64,000 bases of DNA from Enterococcus innesii (GTDB lineage Bacteria; Bacillota; Bacilli; Lactobacillales; Enterococcaceae): contig JAHHEN010000004.1 of assembly GCA_018982785.1 (NCBI GenBank), positions 377,001 through 441,000 of the forward strand. The letters run 5' to 3'. The notes under the pieces were generated by a model. The model worked only from the letters and a program-made list of their open reading frames with translations, ran no database searches and was not told the DNA's origin. Position 1 is the first letter of the stretch; every line of letters starts with the position of its first letter. Of this stretch, positions 8,773-18,320 are shown one piece after another. The position numbers were made by a program, and so were the translations under genes.

Positions 8773-9136
8773 TAGGCTCCTTCTTTCTATCGAAAGTAAC
8801 TGAGAAAACGGTCGGAAGAGGTTTGTTCATCGGGGGAAAGGAGGAGGACAGGTGAATGGAAAAAATGCTGAAAAGATTTTCCATCACTCGTTCATTCAAG
8901 AAACTATTTCTGATACGCTAATAAGAAAAAACGGAACATCGAACTAGCTTTCATCAATACCTGTTATATTATTCATTTTATATGAAAAATAGATTCATAT
9001 GCAATGATAAAAGAATTTTTATCGGACTTTTTGTGTTTGGGGAAAGGAGGGTACTATTAACTTTTTAGGAGTAGGTGCTCAAGATCAAGCGATCGAGAGA
9101 ATTCATTGAAGGATCGCCAGGGGGAATCTTTTGTGC
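8773..9136. other. Intergenic stretch without a recognisable gene
   Basis: This AT-rich gap lies between the divergent lipoprotein gene and the tRNA terminator. It must hold the promoter of the minus-strand lipoprotein gene. A good ribosome-site-like AAAGGAGGG near 9042 on the plus strand is not followed by a start codon or long frame. I see no RNA gene or repeat. Confidence 0.4.
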
Positions 9137-9170
9137 AAAAAAAACAGCTTCCCACAATGGGGAAGCTGTA
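9137..9170 (-). terminator. Terminator of the tRNA-Leu gene
   Basis: On the minus strand, the sequence just after the tRNA forms a hairpin with arms ACAGCTTCCC and GGGAAGCTGT followed by a run of eight Ts. Confidence 0.85.
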
Positions 9171-9174
9171 AGGA

Positions 9175-9257
9175 TGCGGAAAATGGGATTTGAACCCACA
9201 CGAGCGATTGCTCACAAGACCCTCAATCTTGCACGTCTGCCATTCCGTCATTTCCGC
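9175..9257 (-). tRNA. tRNA-Leu, anticodon GAG
   Basis: The 83-nt minus-strand sequence folds as a class II tRNA. It has acceptor arm GCGGAAA pairing with TTTCCGC, the leucine-type D-arm block ACGGAATGGCAGACG, anticodon stem CAAGA/TCTTG with loop TTGAGGG (anticodon GAG, reads CUC/CUU), a long variable arm, and a T-arm ending GTTCAAATCCC. The CCA end is not encoded. It is a solitary gene with its own promoter and terminator. Confidence 0.93.
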
Positions 9258-9315
9258 AGATACTATAGAAGGTAACGCAGGCTGAAGTAGTTCTGTCACA
9301 CCGCGTCTAAAAAAT

Positions 9316-9345
9316 ATCTTACCTGATTTTTGACAGGTTTGTCAA
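9316..9345 (-). promoter_or_regulatory. Promoter of tRNA-Leu
   Basis: On the minus strand TTGACA (9340-9345) is followed after 18 bp by TAAGAT (9316-9321). It lies about 60 bp upstream of the mature tRNA 5' end, leaving a short 5' leader for RNase P. Confidence 0.7.
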
Positions 9346-9449
9346 TAACTTTTCCAAGAGCTATTTAAAAGAATATTCAGACAATGGATTGCAATTTTTG
9401 TCATAAACGGTATGCTAAAAGAATGAATGATTTTTTGAGAGGAGAGCAA

Positions 9450-10561
9450 ATGAATTACTTTAGAAACCAATTAGCCAAATCTGCGAAACAAAGAATATTT
9501 ATCTTCCTACTCATGGGTGCCTTTAGTTTAGGCTGCTGTTTTTCCGTTTATTTGAAACTAATGGAACCCATCAACTTGCCCGCTACGATCACTGCAGAAA
9601 AAGCCGAAGCCTCAAGGCTTGTTGATCGCTACCAAGCCAATCAGTCGGGCTCGCCTGATGAGCAAGAGGTGTATCAACTTTTGCTTGAAAATAATACACT
9701 GACCTCACGGCAGTTATCCAACTTGATTATGGAGGAATACGAACGATTTAATCAAACGAGTATTCAAATTGCAGAACTAAAAAAGCAGATTTGGGCGTCT
9801 GAAGTTGATGACAAAGCCTTTTTACCGCCTATGTGGACGATCGAACAAGAGCAAACGGTCTATCAAGCCTTAGCCGAGCAAGAAAAAGAGCCGGTCCTCA
9901 CGGCTGCCAATACCCAGACCGCTGTCGCTTTGGCAATAACGCTTTTGCTGAATTTTGGGTTCTTCTTTTGGGCTTTTTTGCCAGTGACAATTTGATAGAA
10001 GAAAGAGAACACTTCTCTTTGATTCGCTCGTACCCGCAGATTTTTCCGATTCGGATGTTAAGTAAAATTGTGGTCAAAGGGATTACAAATTTAGGCGTTT
10101 TGGTTGTGTTCTTCTTAGGTGTCTTTCTTTCAATGAGCCTTTTGGGGGAGTTCGGGGATTGGCAGTATCCAGTAGCCGTCTATCTCAGTGGGGATTGGGT
10201 CGCCGTACCTTTTTGGCAAAGCGTTTTATATAGTATGGTTTCTTTTGCCTTGCTGATTGGTTTGATCGAATGCTTAGGTTTTGTTATGAATATGATCGCA
10301 GCCAATCGATATGTCTCTTTCTTTTTGCTAGTGCTTTTTTATGGGTTAGGCTTGATTCCGCTGCTGCAAAAGATCCCACTGTTACCAGTTCATCTAGCTG
10401 CTATGGATAAATTTTATTCGGGCGCCTTTGCTTTGGGTTCTGGTACTTCTTGGGGAGTCTATGCTAGCTGGCTGCTCACGGTGGTGTGGATCTTCCTTTG
10501 TTTAAGCATCATGCTCGTTGCGGATAAACAGAATCGCTTGTTGAAAGGAGGCAAAGGATGA
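9450..10561 (+). CDS. ABC-2 type transporter permease (frame broken at 9974-9979)
   Basis: Two overlapping frames together give one 370-residue membrane protein: an N-terminal TM segment, an extracellular region of about 130 residues, and about five further TM segments. This is the usual form of an ABC-2/YhcI-like export permease. The frames join at GGC-TTTTTT-GCC, where one extra T restores FFFWAFF-ASDNLIEE. The run TTTTTTG is also a possible -1 slippery site, but many other genes here show the same kind of missing base. The ATG at 9450 has GAGAGGAG before it. The stop overlaps the start of the second permease, and an ATPase gene follows, so the three form one exporter operon. The substrate is unknown. 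Confidence 0.75.
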
Positions 10562-11771
10562 AAGACTATTTTTTCTTTGAATTACGTCAACTCTTAAAGA
10601 GCAAGAAAACCATTGGTCTTTTTTGCTTGCTTCTTATCTACAGCGGCGTTTACAGTTTTTGGCAAAGAGACTTTCGCCCGATTGAACGAGTAGATGAAAC
10701 GGAAATGCAACAACGCTATACTGTGCGACAAGATTTTCTTGATCAACAAGCAGCCAATCCTTCTGACCATTGGTCGGCAAGCTTAGCAGTTGAAATGTTT
10801 ACCCCATGGAACGAAGCGGAAAAACAACGATTAGATGCACTAGCTGGTGAAGACTGGCAAGCTTATGCACAAGGAACAAGTACGTGGTACCAATTGGCGT
10901 TGCAGTTTACCGATGAACGAAATGTTTTTTATACACCGGATTATTATACGTTTCAAAATTACTACGCTGCCTATGACGGTCGCTTTGGTTATGCTTCAAC
11001 CGCTAAGCTTATGGAAGCCTTCAGCCAGTTGCCGAATAAGAAACTCTCTCAAGCAGTCATGGAGCAAAAACGGGGATACAGGCATTGCAGCGAAGTTTTA
11101 CTGGATATTTACCGATTCTATTGCTTGCTGTTTCTTTATTTTTGGCGATTGATTGTTTACCAAAAGAACGAAGACATAAATCCCTGTTTCTTTCACTGCC
11201 ATTATCGGCAGAAGAGATTCTTTGGAGCAAAACGGCAGTATTGATGGTCGGTTCTGCAATTGCAACGCTTGGGACCATGTTCTTTCTCTGGTTAGGTTCT
11301 GGTATTCAATTCGGCTTTGGTTCCCTAGAACTGCCGGTCACGATTTTATCATCGACCTTTGATGCCCGCTACCCAATCACCGATTTCAACGCTTTTGAAA
11401 CACAAGCCATCGGTCTTTTTATAGGCCAATGTTTTCTTGCGACGCTTTTCTTGCAGTTTATTTATTGTCGCGGCATCTTGTTGTTCAGTGCCCTGTTTCG
11501 CTCAGAACTGGTTAATTTGCTTGTGGCTGGTTTTTGCTTGCTTTCACCCTATATTTTCCAAAGACGTTGGTTCAGTGCTTACCTTGATAAAACGCTGTAT
11601 GTCTATCTGTATCAAAATGTGGGACAAGTCCTTTCAGGCTGGACACGTTTTTATTTTGGTTCTGCAGGGTTTACGATGGAAAAAGGGTTGCTTTTATTAG
11701 GAGGCGTTTGGCTTCTGATCGAAATATGTTTCTTCGTGACGATCCAACGCAAAAAATTTCATTTGGCATAG
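10558..11771 (+). CDS. ABC-2 type transporter permease, second subunit (frame broken near 11066-11075)
   Basis: Like its neighbour, this is read as two frames that merge into one 404-residue membrane protein: TM1 near residue 20, a large extracellular domain of about 150 residues, then about five TM segments. The break lies in GAGC-AAAAA-C-GGGG; one added A or G rejoins ...AVMEQK to [13 protein letters not shown] and the downstream TM region. The ATG overlaps the preceding stop (ATGA), which indicates tight translational coupling and a heterodimeric permease with the gene at 9450. The ATPase start follows 11 bases after the stop. Confidence 0.75.
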
Positions 11772-11781
11772 GAGGAACGAT

Positions 11782-12657
11782 ATGTTAGAACTGAAAAATG
11801 TGACGGTCACGTATACGAGAAATGTATTGGATCAACTTTCCATCGCCTTTTCTCCCGGTGAGATCGTCGGATTAGTCGCCCCAAACGGTACTGGGAAATC
11901 CACGCTATTAAATGTGGCGATGAATTTCATCCAGCCGAATGAAGGCGCAGTATTTTTGAATGGCAGTCAAGTATATGTGACCAAAAAATCAGAAGTGGCA
12001 GCGCATCAACAAATTTCGTTTTTTCCTGACCAAAATGATTTGTACAATGATTTGAGTGGTTTCGAGCATCTCAAGCTGTATCAGCGAATGTGGCGTTCAG
12101 AGGAACACTTAGTGGACGAAACGATTGAGCGCTTGCGGATGAGTGACTATATCAAACGCCCCGTGGGCACCTATTCACTTGGAATGCGGCAACGTCTTTG
12201 TTTTGCGATGCAGATCGTGACGGATACGCCATATATGCTGATGGATGAAGTCATGAATGGCTTGGATCCAACCAATGTCGAATTGATCTCCAACGTGTTG
12301 AAAGCCTTGCGAGCGCAAAAGAAAGCGATCGTGATTGCTTCGCATATTTTGACGAATTTGGATTCCTACGCGGATCGGGTCTTGTTTTTAAAAGACGGCA
12401 AGATCATTCACGAATACTTTGGTCGCAAGTCGTTAGTCAATGAACCGTTGTACTTAAAAACGGACTCGGCAGATTTTTTGGTGGCTTTTCCAGAATTAAC
12501 GACGGTGACCATCGATCTGCAAGGACGGATCTATCTGGTAGAAATCAGCGATCCTCAGCTACCGCAACGGTTTATCGCTGCAGGGATCACTGATTTTTCT
12601 GTGGGGCACTTGGCACTAAATGAATTGTATTTGACGTATTTTCCTGAAAATCACTGA
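11782..12657 (+). CDS. ABC transporter ATP-binding protein
   Basis: A 291-residue ATPase with all core motifs: Walker [10 protein letters not shown] (about residues 34-42), Q-loop in FFPDQNDLY, signature YSLGMRQR, Walker [14 protein letters not shown], and H-loop in IVIASHI. The signature has SLGM in place of SGGQ, as is common in BcrA/YhcH-type exporters. It partners with the two permeases upstream, 11 bases away. After about residue 215 there is an accessory C-terminal region typical of drug- or lantibiotic-resistance ATPases. Exporter function is likely; the cargo cannot be told. Confidence 0.92.
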   Translation: MLELKNVTVTYTRNVLDQLSIAFSPGEIVGLVAPNGTGKSTLLNVAMNFIQPNEGAVFLNGSQVYVTKKSEVAAHQQISFFPDQNDLYNDLSGFEHLKLYQRMWRSEEHLVDETIERLRMSDYIKRPVGTYSLGMRQRLCFAMQIVTDTPYMLMDEVMNGLDPTNVELISNVLKALRAQKKAIVIASHILTNLDSYADRVLFLKDGKIIHEYFGRKSLVNEPLYLKTDSADFLVAFPELTTVTIDLQGRIYLVEISDPQLPQRFIAAGITDFSVGHLALNELYLTYFPENH

Positions 12658-12740
12658 CTGTCGCACTATTTACGAGATGAGAGCGGGACAAGCACAGATG
12701 AAGGAGAAGCAAAAAAATTTCGCCATAGATAAAATTTTTT

Positions 12741-12749
12741 TGCTATAAT
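12741..12749 (+). promoter_or_regulatory. Extended -10 promoter of alaA
   Basis: TGC-TATAAT (TATAAT at 12744-12749) is a perfect extended -10 element. No convincing -35 is seen at 17 bp, which is normal for extended -10 promoters. Confidence 0.6.
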
Positions 12750-12825
12750 AGGTTCAATCTGAAAAGAGATCAACGACGAGAACCAATAACCTGACGTTGA
12801 CCTATGGTTAAAGGAGAAATGGAAT

Positions 12826-14042
12826 ATGAAGAAATTTTCGAAGTCGTCAAAACTTGAAGGGGTCAGTTATGATGTACGCGGCCCAGTTTTAGAAGAAGCC
12901 GATCGGATGCAAGAAGAAGGCATCAGTATCTTGAAATTAAATACGGGGAATCCAGCGCCTTTTGGGTTCGAAGCCCCAAATGAGATCGTTAGAGACCTGA
13001 TTATGAACGTGCGAGAATCGGAAGGCTATTCTGATTCGAAAGGGATTTTTTCGGCCCGTAAAGCGATCGAACAATATTATCAATTACAGAAATTTCCTGA
13101 TGTGACCATCAATGATATTTATACCGGTAACGGCGTTTCTGAGCTGATCACGATGTGCATGCAAGGTCTTTGCAACAATGGGGATGAAGTGTTAGTGCCG
13201 ATGCCTGACTATCCCTTATGGACAGCGTCGATCTCGTTAGCTGGCGGAAAGCCCGTCCATTATATTTGTGATGAGCAAGCAGATTGGAATCCTGATATCG
13301 AGGACATCAAAGCTAAGGTCACCAGCAAAACCAAGGCGATCGTTATTATTAATCCAAATAATCCCACCGGCGCCGTTTATCAAAAGAAGTTTTGCAACAA
13401 ATCGTCGAGGTTGCCCGTGAGCATGACTTGATCATTTTTTCTGATGAGATCTACGACCGTTTAGTCATGGATGATTATGTCCATGTGCCGATTGCTACAT
13501 TAGCGCCAGATCGATTCGTTGTGACGTTAGGTGGCTTGTCTAAGTCTCATCGAGTGGCAGGTTTCCGTGTGGGCTGGATGGTCCTAAGTGGCGACAAGTC
13601 CAATGTGAAAGACTATATCGAAGGCTTGAATATGTTGTCTTCAATGCGGCTGTGTTCCAATGTTTTATCGCAACAAATCGTCCAGACCGCACTTGGCGGC
13701 TATCAAAGTTCCGATGAGTTGCTACTACCAGGTGGTCGTATCTACGAACAAAGAGAGTTTATCTACAAGGCAATCAATGACATTCCGGGATTGTCAGCGG
13801 TGAAACCGAAAGCCGCCTTTTATATTTTCCCTAAAATTGATATTCAACGCTTTAATATCACCAATGATGAACAATTTGTTTTAGACTTTTTACACGAGCA
13901 CCACATCTTGCTGGTTCACGGCGGTGGGTTCAACTGGCAACAGCCAGATCATTTCCGAATCGTTTATCTTCCTAACATGGAAGACTTAAAAACGACTGCT
14001 GAGAAAATGACAGAATTTTTGGCGTCCTATCGTCAGAAATAA
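12826..14042 (+). CDS. alaA: Alanine aminotransferase AlaA (frame broken at 13382-13385)
   Basis: Fold-type I PLP aminotransferase that matches E. coli AlaA closely from its start (KSSKLEGVSYDVRGPVLEEA) through GNPAPFGFEAP, MPDYPLWTA and IINPNNPTGAVY to the PLP-lysine segment GLSKSHRVAGFR and GGYQS. It should interconvert pyruvate plus glutamate with alanine plus 2-oxoglutarate. The sequence is split after GAVYQK: one added A in the AAAA run at 13382-13385 restores KEVLQQIVEVA, giving 405 residues, the same length as E. coli AlaA. I therefore treat it as one intact gene. AAAGGAG precedes the ATG, and the gene is monocistronic with its own promoter and terminator. Confidence 0.88.
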
Positions 14043-14052
14043 AAATATAAAA

Positions 14053-14091
14053 AAGCACCGCTCCTTCAACAACCGTGAGGGAGCGGTGCTT
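14053..14091. terminator. Bidirectional terminator between alaA and the DUF2187 gene
   Basis: Twelve-base perfect arms (14053-14064 and 14080-14091) lie between the convergent genes. On the minus strand the hairpin is followed by a six-T run, and on the plus strand by a shorter T-rich tract. Confidence 0.85.
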
Positions 14092-14097
14092 ATGTTT

Positions 14098-14277
14098 TTA
14101 TTCGGCAACTGGTTGACAAATTTTTTTGCTGACAATCATTCGATTGGTAAACTTATCCAGCATTTCAGCACTAGGATCGGTGACTTGAACGAGGACCGAA
14201 TTTTCATATTCCCGTTCGATGATCCCTTGGTATTTTTTGCCTTCCCATGTAAAAAAGATCGTACTGTCGATCGTCAT
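14098..14277 (-). CDS. DUF2187 family small protein
   Basis: A 59-residue protein on the minus strand starting MTIDSTIFFTWEGKKYQG and containing EREYENSVLVQV and NRMIVSKK. This is the pattern of the DUF2187 (YkvS-like) family of small Firmicutes proteins, of unknown function. ATG at 14277 is preceded by GAGGTG at proper spacing, and the TAA runs straight into the shared terminator. It is divergent from the XRE regulator gene at 14438, so a common control region is possible. Confidence 0.8.
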   Translation of the reverse strand: MTIDSTIFFTWEGKKYQGIIEREYENSVLVQVTDPSAEMLDKFTNRMIVSKKICQPVAE

Positions 14278-14349
14278 CTTAACACCTCATTTGAAATTGT
14301 GGAAAAATAACAAGACATTCTTGAAATTGCTTTCCTTTTTGTCATTATG

Positions 14350-14390
14350 TGCTAAAATAAAGAAAATTAAAAATGCGAATTCGCATTTTT
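14350..14390 (+). promoter_or_regulatory. Extended -10 promoter and 22-bp palindrome upstream of the XRE regulator
   Basis: TGC-TAAAAT (TAAAAT at 14353-14358) is an extended -10. About 11 bp downstream lies a perfect palindrome of two 11-base arms, AAAAATGCGAA (14369-14379) and its complement (14380-14390), covering the expected transcription start and early leader. This is a suitable site for autoregulation by the downstream regulator. It could instead be an RNA hairpin. Confidence 0.55.
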
Positions 14391-14437
14391 GACAAGAAAC
14401 GTTCGGTTCTTATAAGAATTTCCCATGGAGGACGATC

Positions 14438-15283
14438 ATGAAGAAAAAAGAAGAATCTTTTGGTCAAATCATCCGTACTATTCGTCTAAAACGAAAGATG
14501 ACACAGAAGATGTTAGCGGAAGATATTTGTTCGCAAAGTGTTTTAAGCCGTATTGAAAACAATGAAGAGCTGCCCAATGTCTGGGTGATGTATCAAATCT
14601 GTCAACGTTTAGGTGTCACCTTGGATCAAGTGATGATGCTTCATTCGGAAGAGATCAACAAAACCAATCAAATTTTTGCGGAAATCGAATCGCATTTTGT
14701 CCATAAACAGTTTCGAGAAATGCGGGAAAAAATGGAAGACAAGGCAATCAAAGAGTATCTGTATTTAGATTCGGATATGCAAATGTATTACTACTACTTA
14801 GGAAGTTGCGATTATTTTCTCGATCAAAACTATGATACCGCCCTCGAGGCATTAAAAAAAGGATTGGCCTATTCCTATCAACAGGATAAAACCAATGTTT
14901 CCGTGATGGAAATTCGCATTCTTAGTTGCATGGGGCGCGTCTACAGTGACTTGCTGCAATTGGGTGAAGCACGCTTTTATCTAGAAAAAGCTTATGATGC
15001 CATGCATGCTTTGCCACCGGAACGTCTTTCTACGGCGTTGACCAAAATTTATTACAATTATGCGGTCTTTCTGAAGGAACAACAGGAAGACTGTCTCGCA
15101 CTAAAAGTAACCAACGAAGGCATTGCCCTAGCGAGAGAGAAAAATAGCTTGTATTTTCTAGAAGAATTGTTTGAACTAAAAGGACAATTGCTTCAAAGAC
15201 TAAAAGAAGAAAAAGCAGCTGAAAAAAGTTTTCAACTGTATCGTGCCGTCATGGATATTCGCCAATCTGATAAAGTGGTGTAG
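14438..15283 (+). CDS. XRE-type regulator with TPR-like C-terminal domain (Rgg/PlcR-like)
   Basis: A 281-residue protein with an N-terminal helix-turn-helix (about residues 8-62; QKMLAEDICSQSVLSRIENNEELP) and a helical C-terminal region (about residues 85-270) that looks like tetratricopeptide repeats. This is the architecture of Rgg, PlcR and related peptide-responsive regulators of Firmicutes. No pheromone-like short ORF was recognised beside it. The palindrome just upstream suggests self-regulation. Whether it senses a peptide and what it controls are unknown; the neighbours are nagA and the DUF2187 gene. Confidence 0.82.
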   Translation: MKKKEESFGQIIRTIRLKRKMTQKMLAEDICSQSVLSRIENNEELPNVWVMYQICQRLGVTLDQVMMLHSEEINKTNQIFAEIESHFVHKQFREMREKMEDKAIKEYLYLDSDMQMYYYYLGSCDYFLDQNYDTALEALKKGLAYSYQQDKTNVSVMEIRILSCMGRVYSDLLQLGEARFYLEKAYDAMHALPPERLSTALTKIYYNYAVFLKEQQEDCLALKVTNEGIALAREKNSLYFLEELFELKGQLLQRLKEEKAAEKSFQLYRAVMDIRQSDKVV

Positions 15284-15351
15284 ACCTTTCTTGACTTCTG
15301 CTGCAAATAAGAGTACTTTTAAGGAAGAAAAGAAATAGAGGAGCGATCAAG

Positions 15352-16497
15352 ATGAATAAATATATTTACGCAGACAAATTCTTTCTGAAATCAGCGGTTC
15401 ATGGCCCTGGTTACTTGGAGGTCAAGGAGGGAAAATTCGGCGCGATCGTCGATGAAGTCCCTGCTGATGCAGACGTAGAAGATTATTCAGGCAAATGGGT
15501 AGCACCGGGTCTTGTGGATACTCATATCCACGGGTTTATGAACCATGATGTGATGGACAACGATGCAGAGGGCATCAAAGCCATGTCAGAAGCTCTTTTG
15601 TCTTGCGGTGTGACATCTTTCTTACCAACAACCTTAACATCAAGCAAAGAACGGTTGCGTGATGTAGCAGAAACCGTTGGGAAAGTCAAAGACGAAGTTA
15701 CAGGAGCAAAAATCCAAGGAATCTATTTTGAAGGCCCATTCTTTACTGAGGAACACAAAGGTGCACAAAATCCGATTTATTTTGGTGATCCTGATATCGA
15801 TACCTTCCATGAATGGCAAGAAGCTTCTGGTGGAATTATCAAGAAAATCGCCTTGGCTCCTGAGCGCGAAGGTGTGAATGAATTTGTTTCGCAAGTGACG
15901 GAAGAAGGCGTAGTGGTTGCTCTAGGCCATAGTAACGGTACATTACAAGAAGCGCAAACAGCAGTTGAAGCGGGGGCTAGCGTTTTTGTTCATGCCTTCA
16001 ACGGAATGCGCGGATTAAACCATCGCGAGCCTGGAATGGTTGGTGCCCTACTTTCATTAAAAGAAGTTTTTTCAGAGTTGATTTGTGATGGCCACCATGT
16101 GCATCCTCAAGCAGCTGAGATTTTGATGGAAAAAGCTGGTCACGACCATGTTGCCTTGATCACTGACTGTATGATGGCTGGCGGCATGCCAGACGGTGAT
16201 TACATTTTAGGTGAATTTCCAGTAGTGGTGAAAGATGGAACGGCTCGCATGGAAACTGGCAATCTTGCCGGCAGCATTTTGAAACTAAAAGAAGCTGTGA
16301 AAAATGTAGTAGACTGGGGAATCGCTACCCCTCAAGAAGCGGTTATGATGGCCAGCTTGATTCCAGCAATTAGTTGCAAAATAGACCATGCTTGCGGCAT
16401 GATCAAAGAAGGTCGCCCAGCTGACTTTATCGTTTTGGATCAAGAAATGAATGTAACAGCCACCTATTTAGATGGTGTCTGCCGCTACCAAGCGTAA
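15352..16497 (+). CDS. nagA: N-acetylglucosamine-6-phosphate deacetylase
   Basis: A 381-residue amidohydrolase that removes acetate from GlcNAc-6-P to give glucosamine-6-P, linking amino-sugar catabolism and cell-wall recycling. Landmarks are DTHIHG, the metal-binding Glu in IYFEGPFF, ALGHSNGT, VHAFNGM and the catalytic Asp in LITDCMMAGG. Length fits the family. AGAGGAG precedes the ATG. It stands alone; nagB is not beside it. A terminator follows. Confidence 0.95.
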   Translation: MNKYIYADKFFLKSAVHGPGYLEVKEGKFGAIVDEVPADADVEDYSGKWVAPGLVDTHIHGFMNHDVMDNDAEGIKAMSEALLSCGVTSFLPTTLTSSKERLRDVAETVGKVKDEVTGAKIQGIYFEGPFFTEEHKGAQNPIYFGDPDIDTFHEWQEASGGIIKKIALAPEREGVNEFVSQVTEEGVVVALGHSNGTLQEAQTAVEAGASVFVHAFNGMRGLNHREPGMVGALLSLKEVFSELICDGHHVHPQAAEILMEKAGHDHVALITDCMMAGGMPDGDYILGEFPVVVKDGTARMETGNLAGSILKLKEAVKNVVDWGIATPQEAVMMASLIPAISCKIDHACGMIKEGRPADFIVLDQEMNVTATYLDGVCRYQA

Positions 16498-16505
16498 AAT
16501 GAAAC

Positions 16506-16566
16506 AATCTGCTTCAAGAAACAAGAAGAGAGCTTCTCTTGATCTGTTTTTTAAGCAGATTTTTTT
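16506..16566 (+). terminator. Terminator of nagA
   Basis: Arms AATCTGCTT (16506-16514) and AAGCAGATT (16553-16561) enclose an inner hairpin and are followed by a T-run. Confidence 0.75.
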
Positions 16567-16619
16567 GTTTTCAGTTATGATGAAAGAAAACGACATCCTA
16601 TGAAGGAGGTGATTGGGAT

Positions 16620-17459
16620 TTGAAGACGATTTTAGTAACCGGCGCCAATGCCGGCATGGGCTTTGCAACAGCCAAAGAGTTAGCAAAAGCAGGGATGCAT
16701 GTGATTTTGTATTGCCGTTCTGCCGAACGAGGACAGGCAGCACAGCAACGTTTGAAGGAAGAGACAGGAAATTCAGCGATCGATCTAGTGATTGGTGATC
16801 TGGGGTCACTGGCTAGTGTGCGCAAGTCAGCCGCCGAAATCAACGCCCGCTTTAAGAAATTGGATGTACTGATCAATAATGCAGGCATCGTGAACCTAAA
16901 AAAAGAACAAACGACCGATGGATTCGAGCAAATGCTGGGAGTGAATTACGTGGGTCACTTTGAACTGACCCGCCAGTTACTACCTCTATTGAAGCGTGCC
17001 GATGCCGGCAGGATCGTCAATGTGGCATCCGGTGCCTACAAATTTGTAAAGAAAAAGGATCAGCGCTTTTTCGATGTACCGGATTTTTTCCCTTGGCGGG
17101 AATATGGCCGCTCAAAAAAAGCCCTGATTTTATTTACAGATGCGCTTGCGTTTCAGCTACGCAATACGACCGTTACTGCCAATGCCTTGCATCCGGGAGC
17201 TGTGGCGACGAGCTTAGGGGTCAGCCGACAAACAGGATTTGGTCAATCTATTTATAAAATGTTGACGCCTTTTTTTAAAACAGCCGAAGAAGGGGCAGAT
17301 ACAGCGATTTACTTAGCGCTAAGTCCAGACGTTGCGGGGATCAGTGGCCACTACTTTGTTGATCGTCAAGCAGTCCCAACCGAGATCCCGAAGGAGCAGC
17401 AACAAGCACAGAAACTTTGGCAAGAAACGCAACAAAGAATTGCGGACCACACAAAATGA
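16620..17459 (+). CDS. Short-chain dehydrogenase/reductase
   Basis: A 279-residue classical SDR resembling retinol dehydrogenase-type members. It has the cofactor motif TGANAGMG near residue 7, NNAG, the catalytic Ser in NVASGAY and YxxxK in YGRSKKA. An Arg after the second strand (YCRSAER) suggests NADP(H) preference. It starts on TTG, supported by AAGGAGGTG just upstream. The substrate is unknown, and it appears monocistronic. Confidence 0.88.
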   Translation: MKTILVTGANAGMGFATAKELAKAGMHVILYCRSAERGQAAQQRLKEETGNSAIDLVIGDLGSLASVRKSAAEINARFKKLDVLINNAGIVNLKKEQTTDGFEQMLGVNYVGHFELTRQLLPLLKRADAGRIVNVASGAYKFVKKKDQRFFDVPDFFPWREYGRSKKALILFTDALAFQLRNTTVTANALHPGAVATSLGVSRQTGFGQSIYKMLTPFFKTAEEGADTAIYLALSPDVAGISGHYFVDRQAVPTEIPKEQQQAQKLWQETQQRIADHTK

Positions 17460-17510
17460 TTTGTTTTGCCTTTGCCAATCTGGATCACTTTGAATAAATG
17501 TCTTGTTTTT

Positions 17511-17537
17511 AGCAGCACGACCTTGTGCTGCTTTTTT
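17511..17537 (+). terminator. Terminator of the SDR gene
   Basis: Perfect arms AGCAGCAC (17511-17518) and GTGCTGCT (17525-17532) with a six-base loop and a T-run. Confidence 0.88.
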
Positions 17538-17618
17538 GCGGTTTCTTTCAAGGGAAAAAATGTGATACACTGATAAGCGAGAAAGCGCATGCGGCGCTGG
17601 AATTCTTGGAGGAATAAA

Positions 17619-18320
17619 ATGAGTTATATTGATGTAGTGAAAGAAGTGAAGAAATACACAATGGGCGATACGGTGATTGCTGCCAATGATGGCGTTTCTT
17701 TTTCCGTAGAGAAAGGTGAGATCGCGCTGATCCTTGGACCTAGTGGTGCCGGTAAATCCACCGTATTGAACATACTAGGCGGGATGGATCAATGCGACAG
17801 CGGCCAAGTGATTGTCGATGGAACCGATATTGCTAGCTTTGATGCTAAACAACTAACGACCTATCGTCGCAAAGACGTCGGATTTGTCTTTCAATTTTAT
17901 AATTTGGTGCCGAATTTGACGGCTAGAGAAAATGTGGAACTATCGGCACAAAGCGTACCCGAAGCACTTGATGCAGCTGAGATCTTGACTCAAGTTGGAC
18001 TTGGTGATCGCTTGGATCACTTTCCTGCACAATTGTCTGGCGGTGAACAGCAAAGGGTCACGATCGCTCGTGCCATAGCCAAGAAGCCCAAACTGCTGCT
18101 TTGTGATGAACCAACTGGGGCACTTGACTATGAAACAGGAAAACAGATTTTGGCTATTTTAGAAAAAACAGCTCGCGAGACCGGGACGACCGTTTTGATC
18201 ATTACACATAACAGTGCATTGGCTCCCATGGCGGATCGCGTGATCCATATCAATGACGCAAAGGTTCGCAAGATGGAAAAAAATACTCATCCGATTCCAA
18301 TTGCCTCTATTTCTTGGTAA
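17619..18320 (+). CDS. ABC transporter ATP-binding protein (MacB/LolD type)
   Basis: A 233-residue ATPase with Walker [11 protein letters not shown]-loop in [14 protein letters not shown], signature LSGGEQQRV, Walker [13 protein letters not shown] and H-loop in LIITHN. The GFVFQ...[11 protein letters not shown] pattern is that of MacB/LolD/YknY ATPases, which drive mechanotransmission rather than simple transport. I chose the ATG at 17619 with TTGGAGGA before it. The stop is directly followed by the ATG of the large FtsX-type permease, so the two form one system. Confidence 0.93.
   Translation: MSYIDVVKEVKKYTMGDTVIAANDGVSFSVEKGEIALILGPSGAGKSTVLNILGGMDQCDSGQVIVDGTDIASFDAKQLTTYRRKDVGFVFQFYNLVPNLTARENVELSAQSVPEALDAAEILTQVGLGDRLDHFPAQLSGGEQQRVTIARAIAKKPKLLLCDEPTGALDYETGKQILAILEKTARETGTTVLIITHNSALAPMADRVIHINDAKVRKMEKNTHPIPIASISW

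Noticed and set aside
9042-9275. Short plus-strand frame over the tRNA, and a ribosome-site-like AAAGGAGGG upstream
   Set aside because: No start codon follows the site, and the frame is only the complement of tRNA-Leu.
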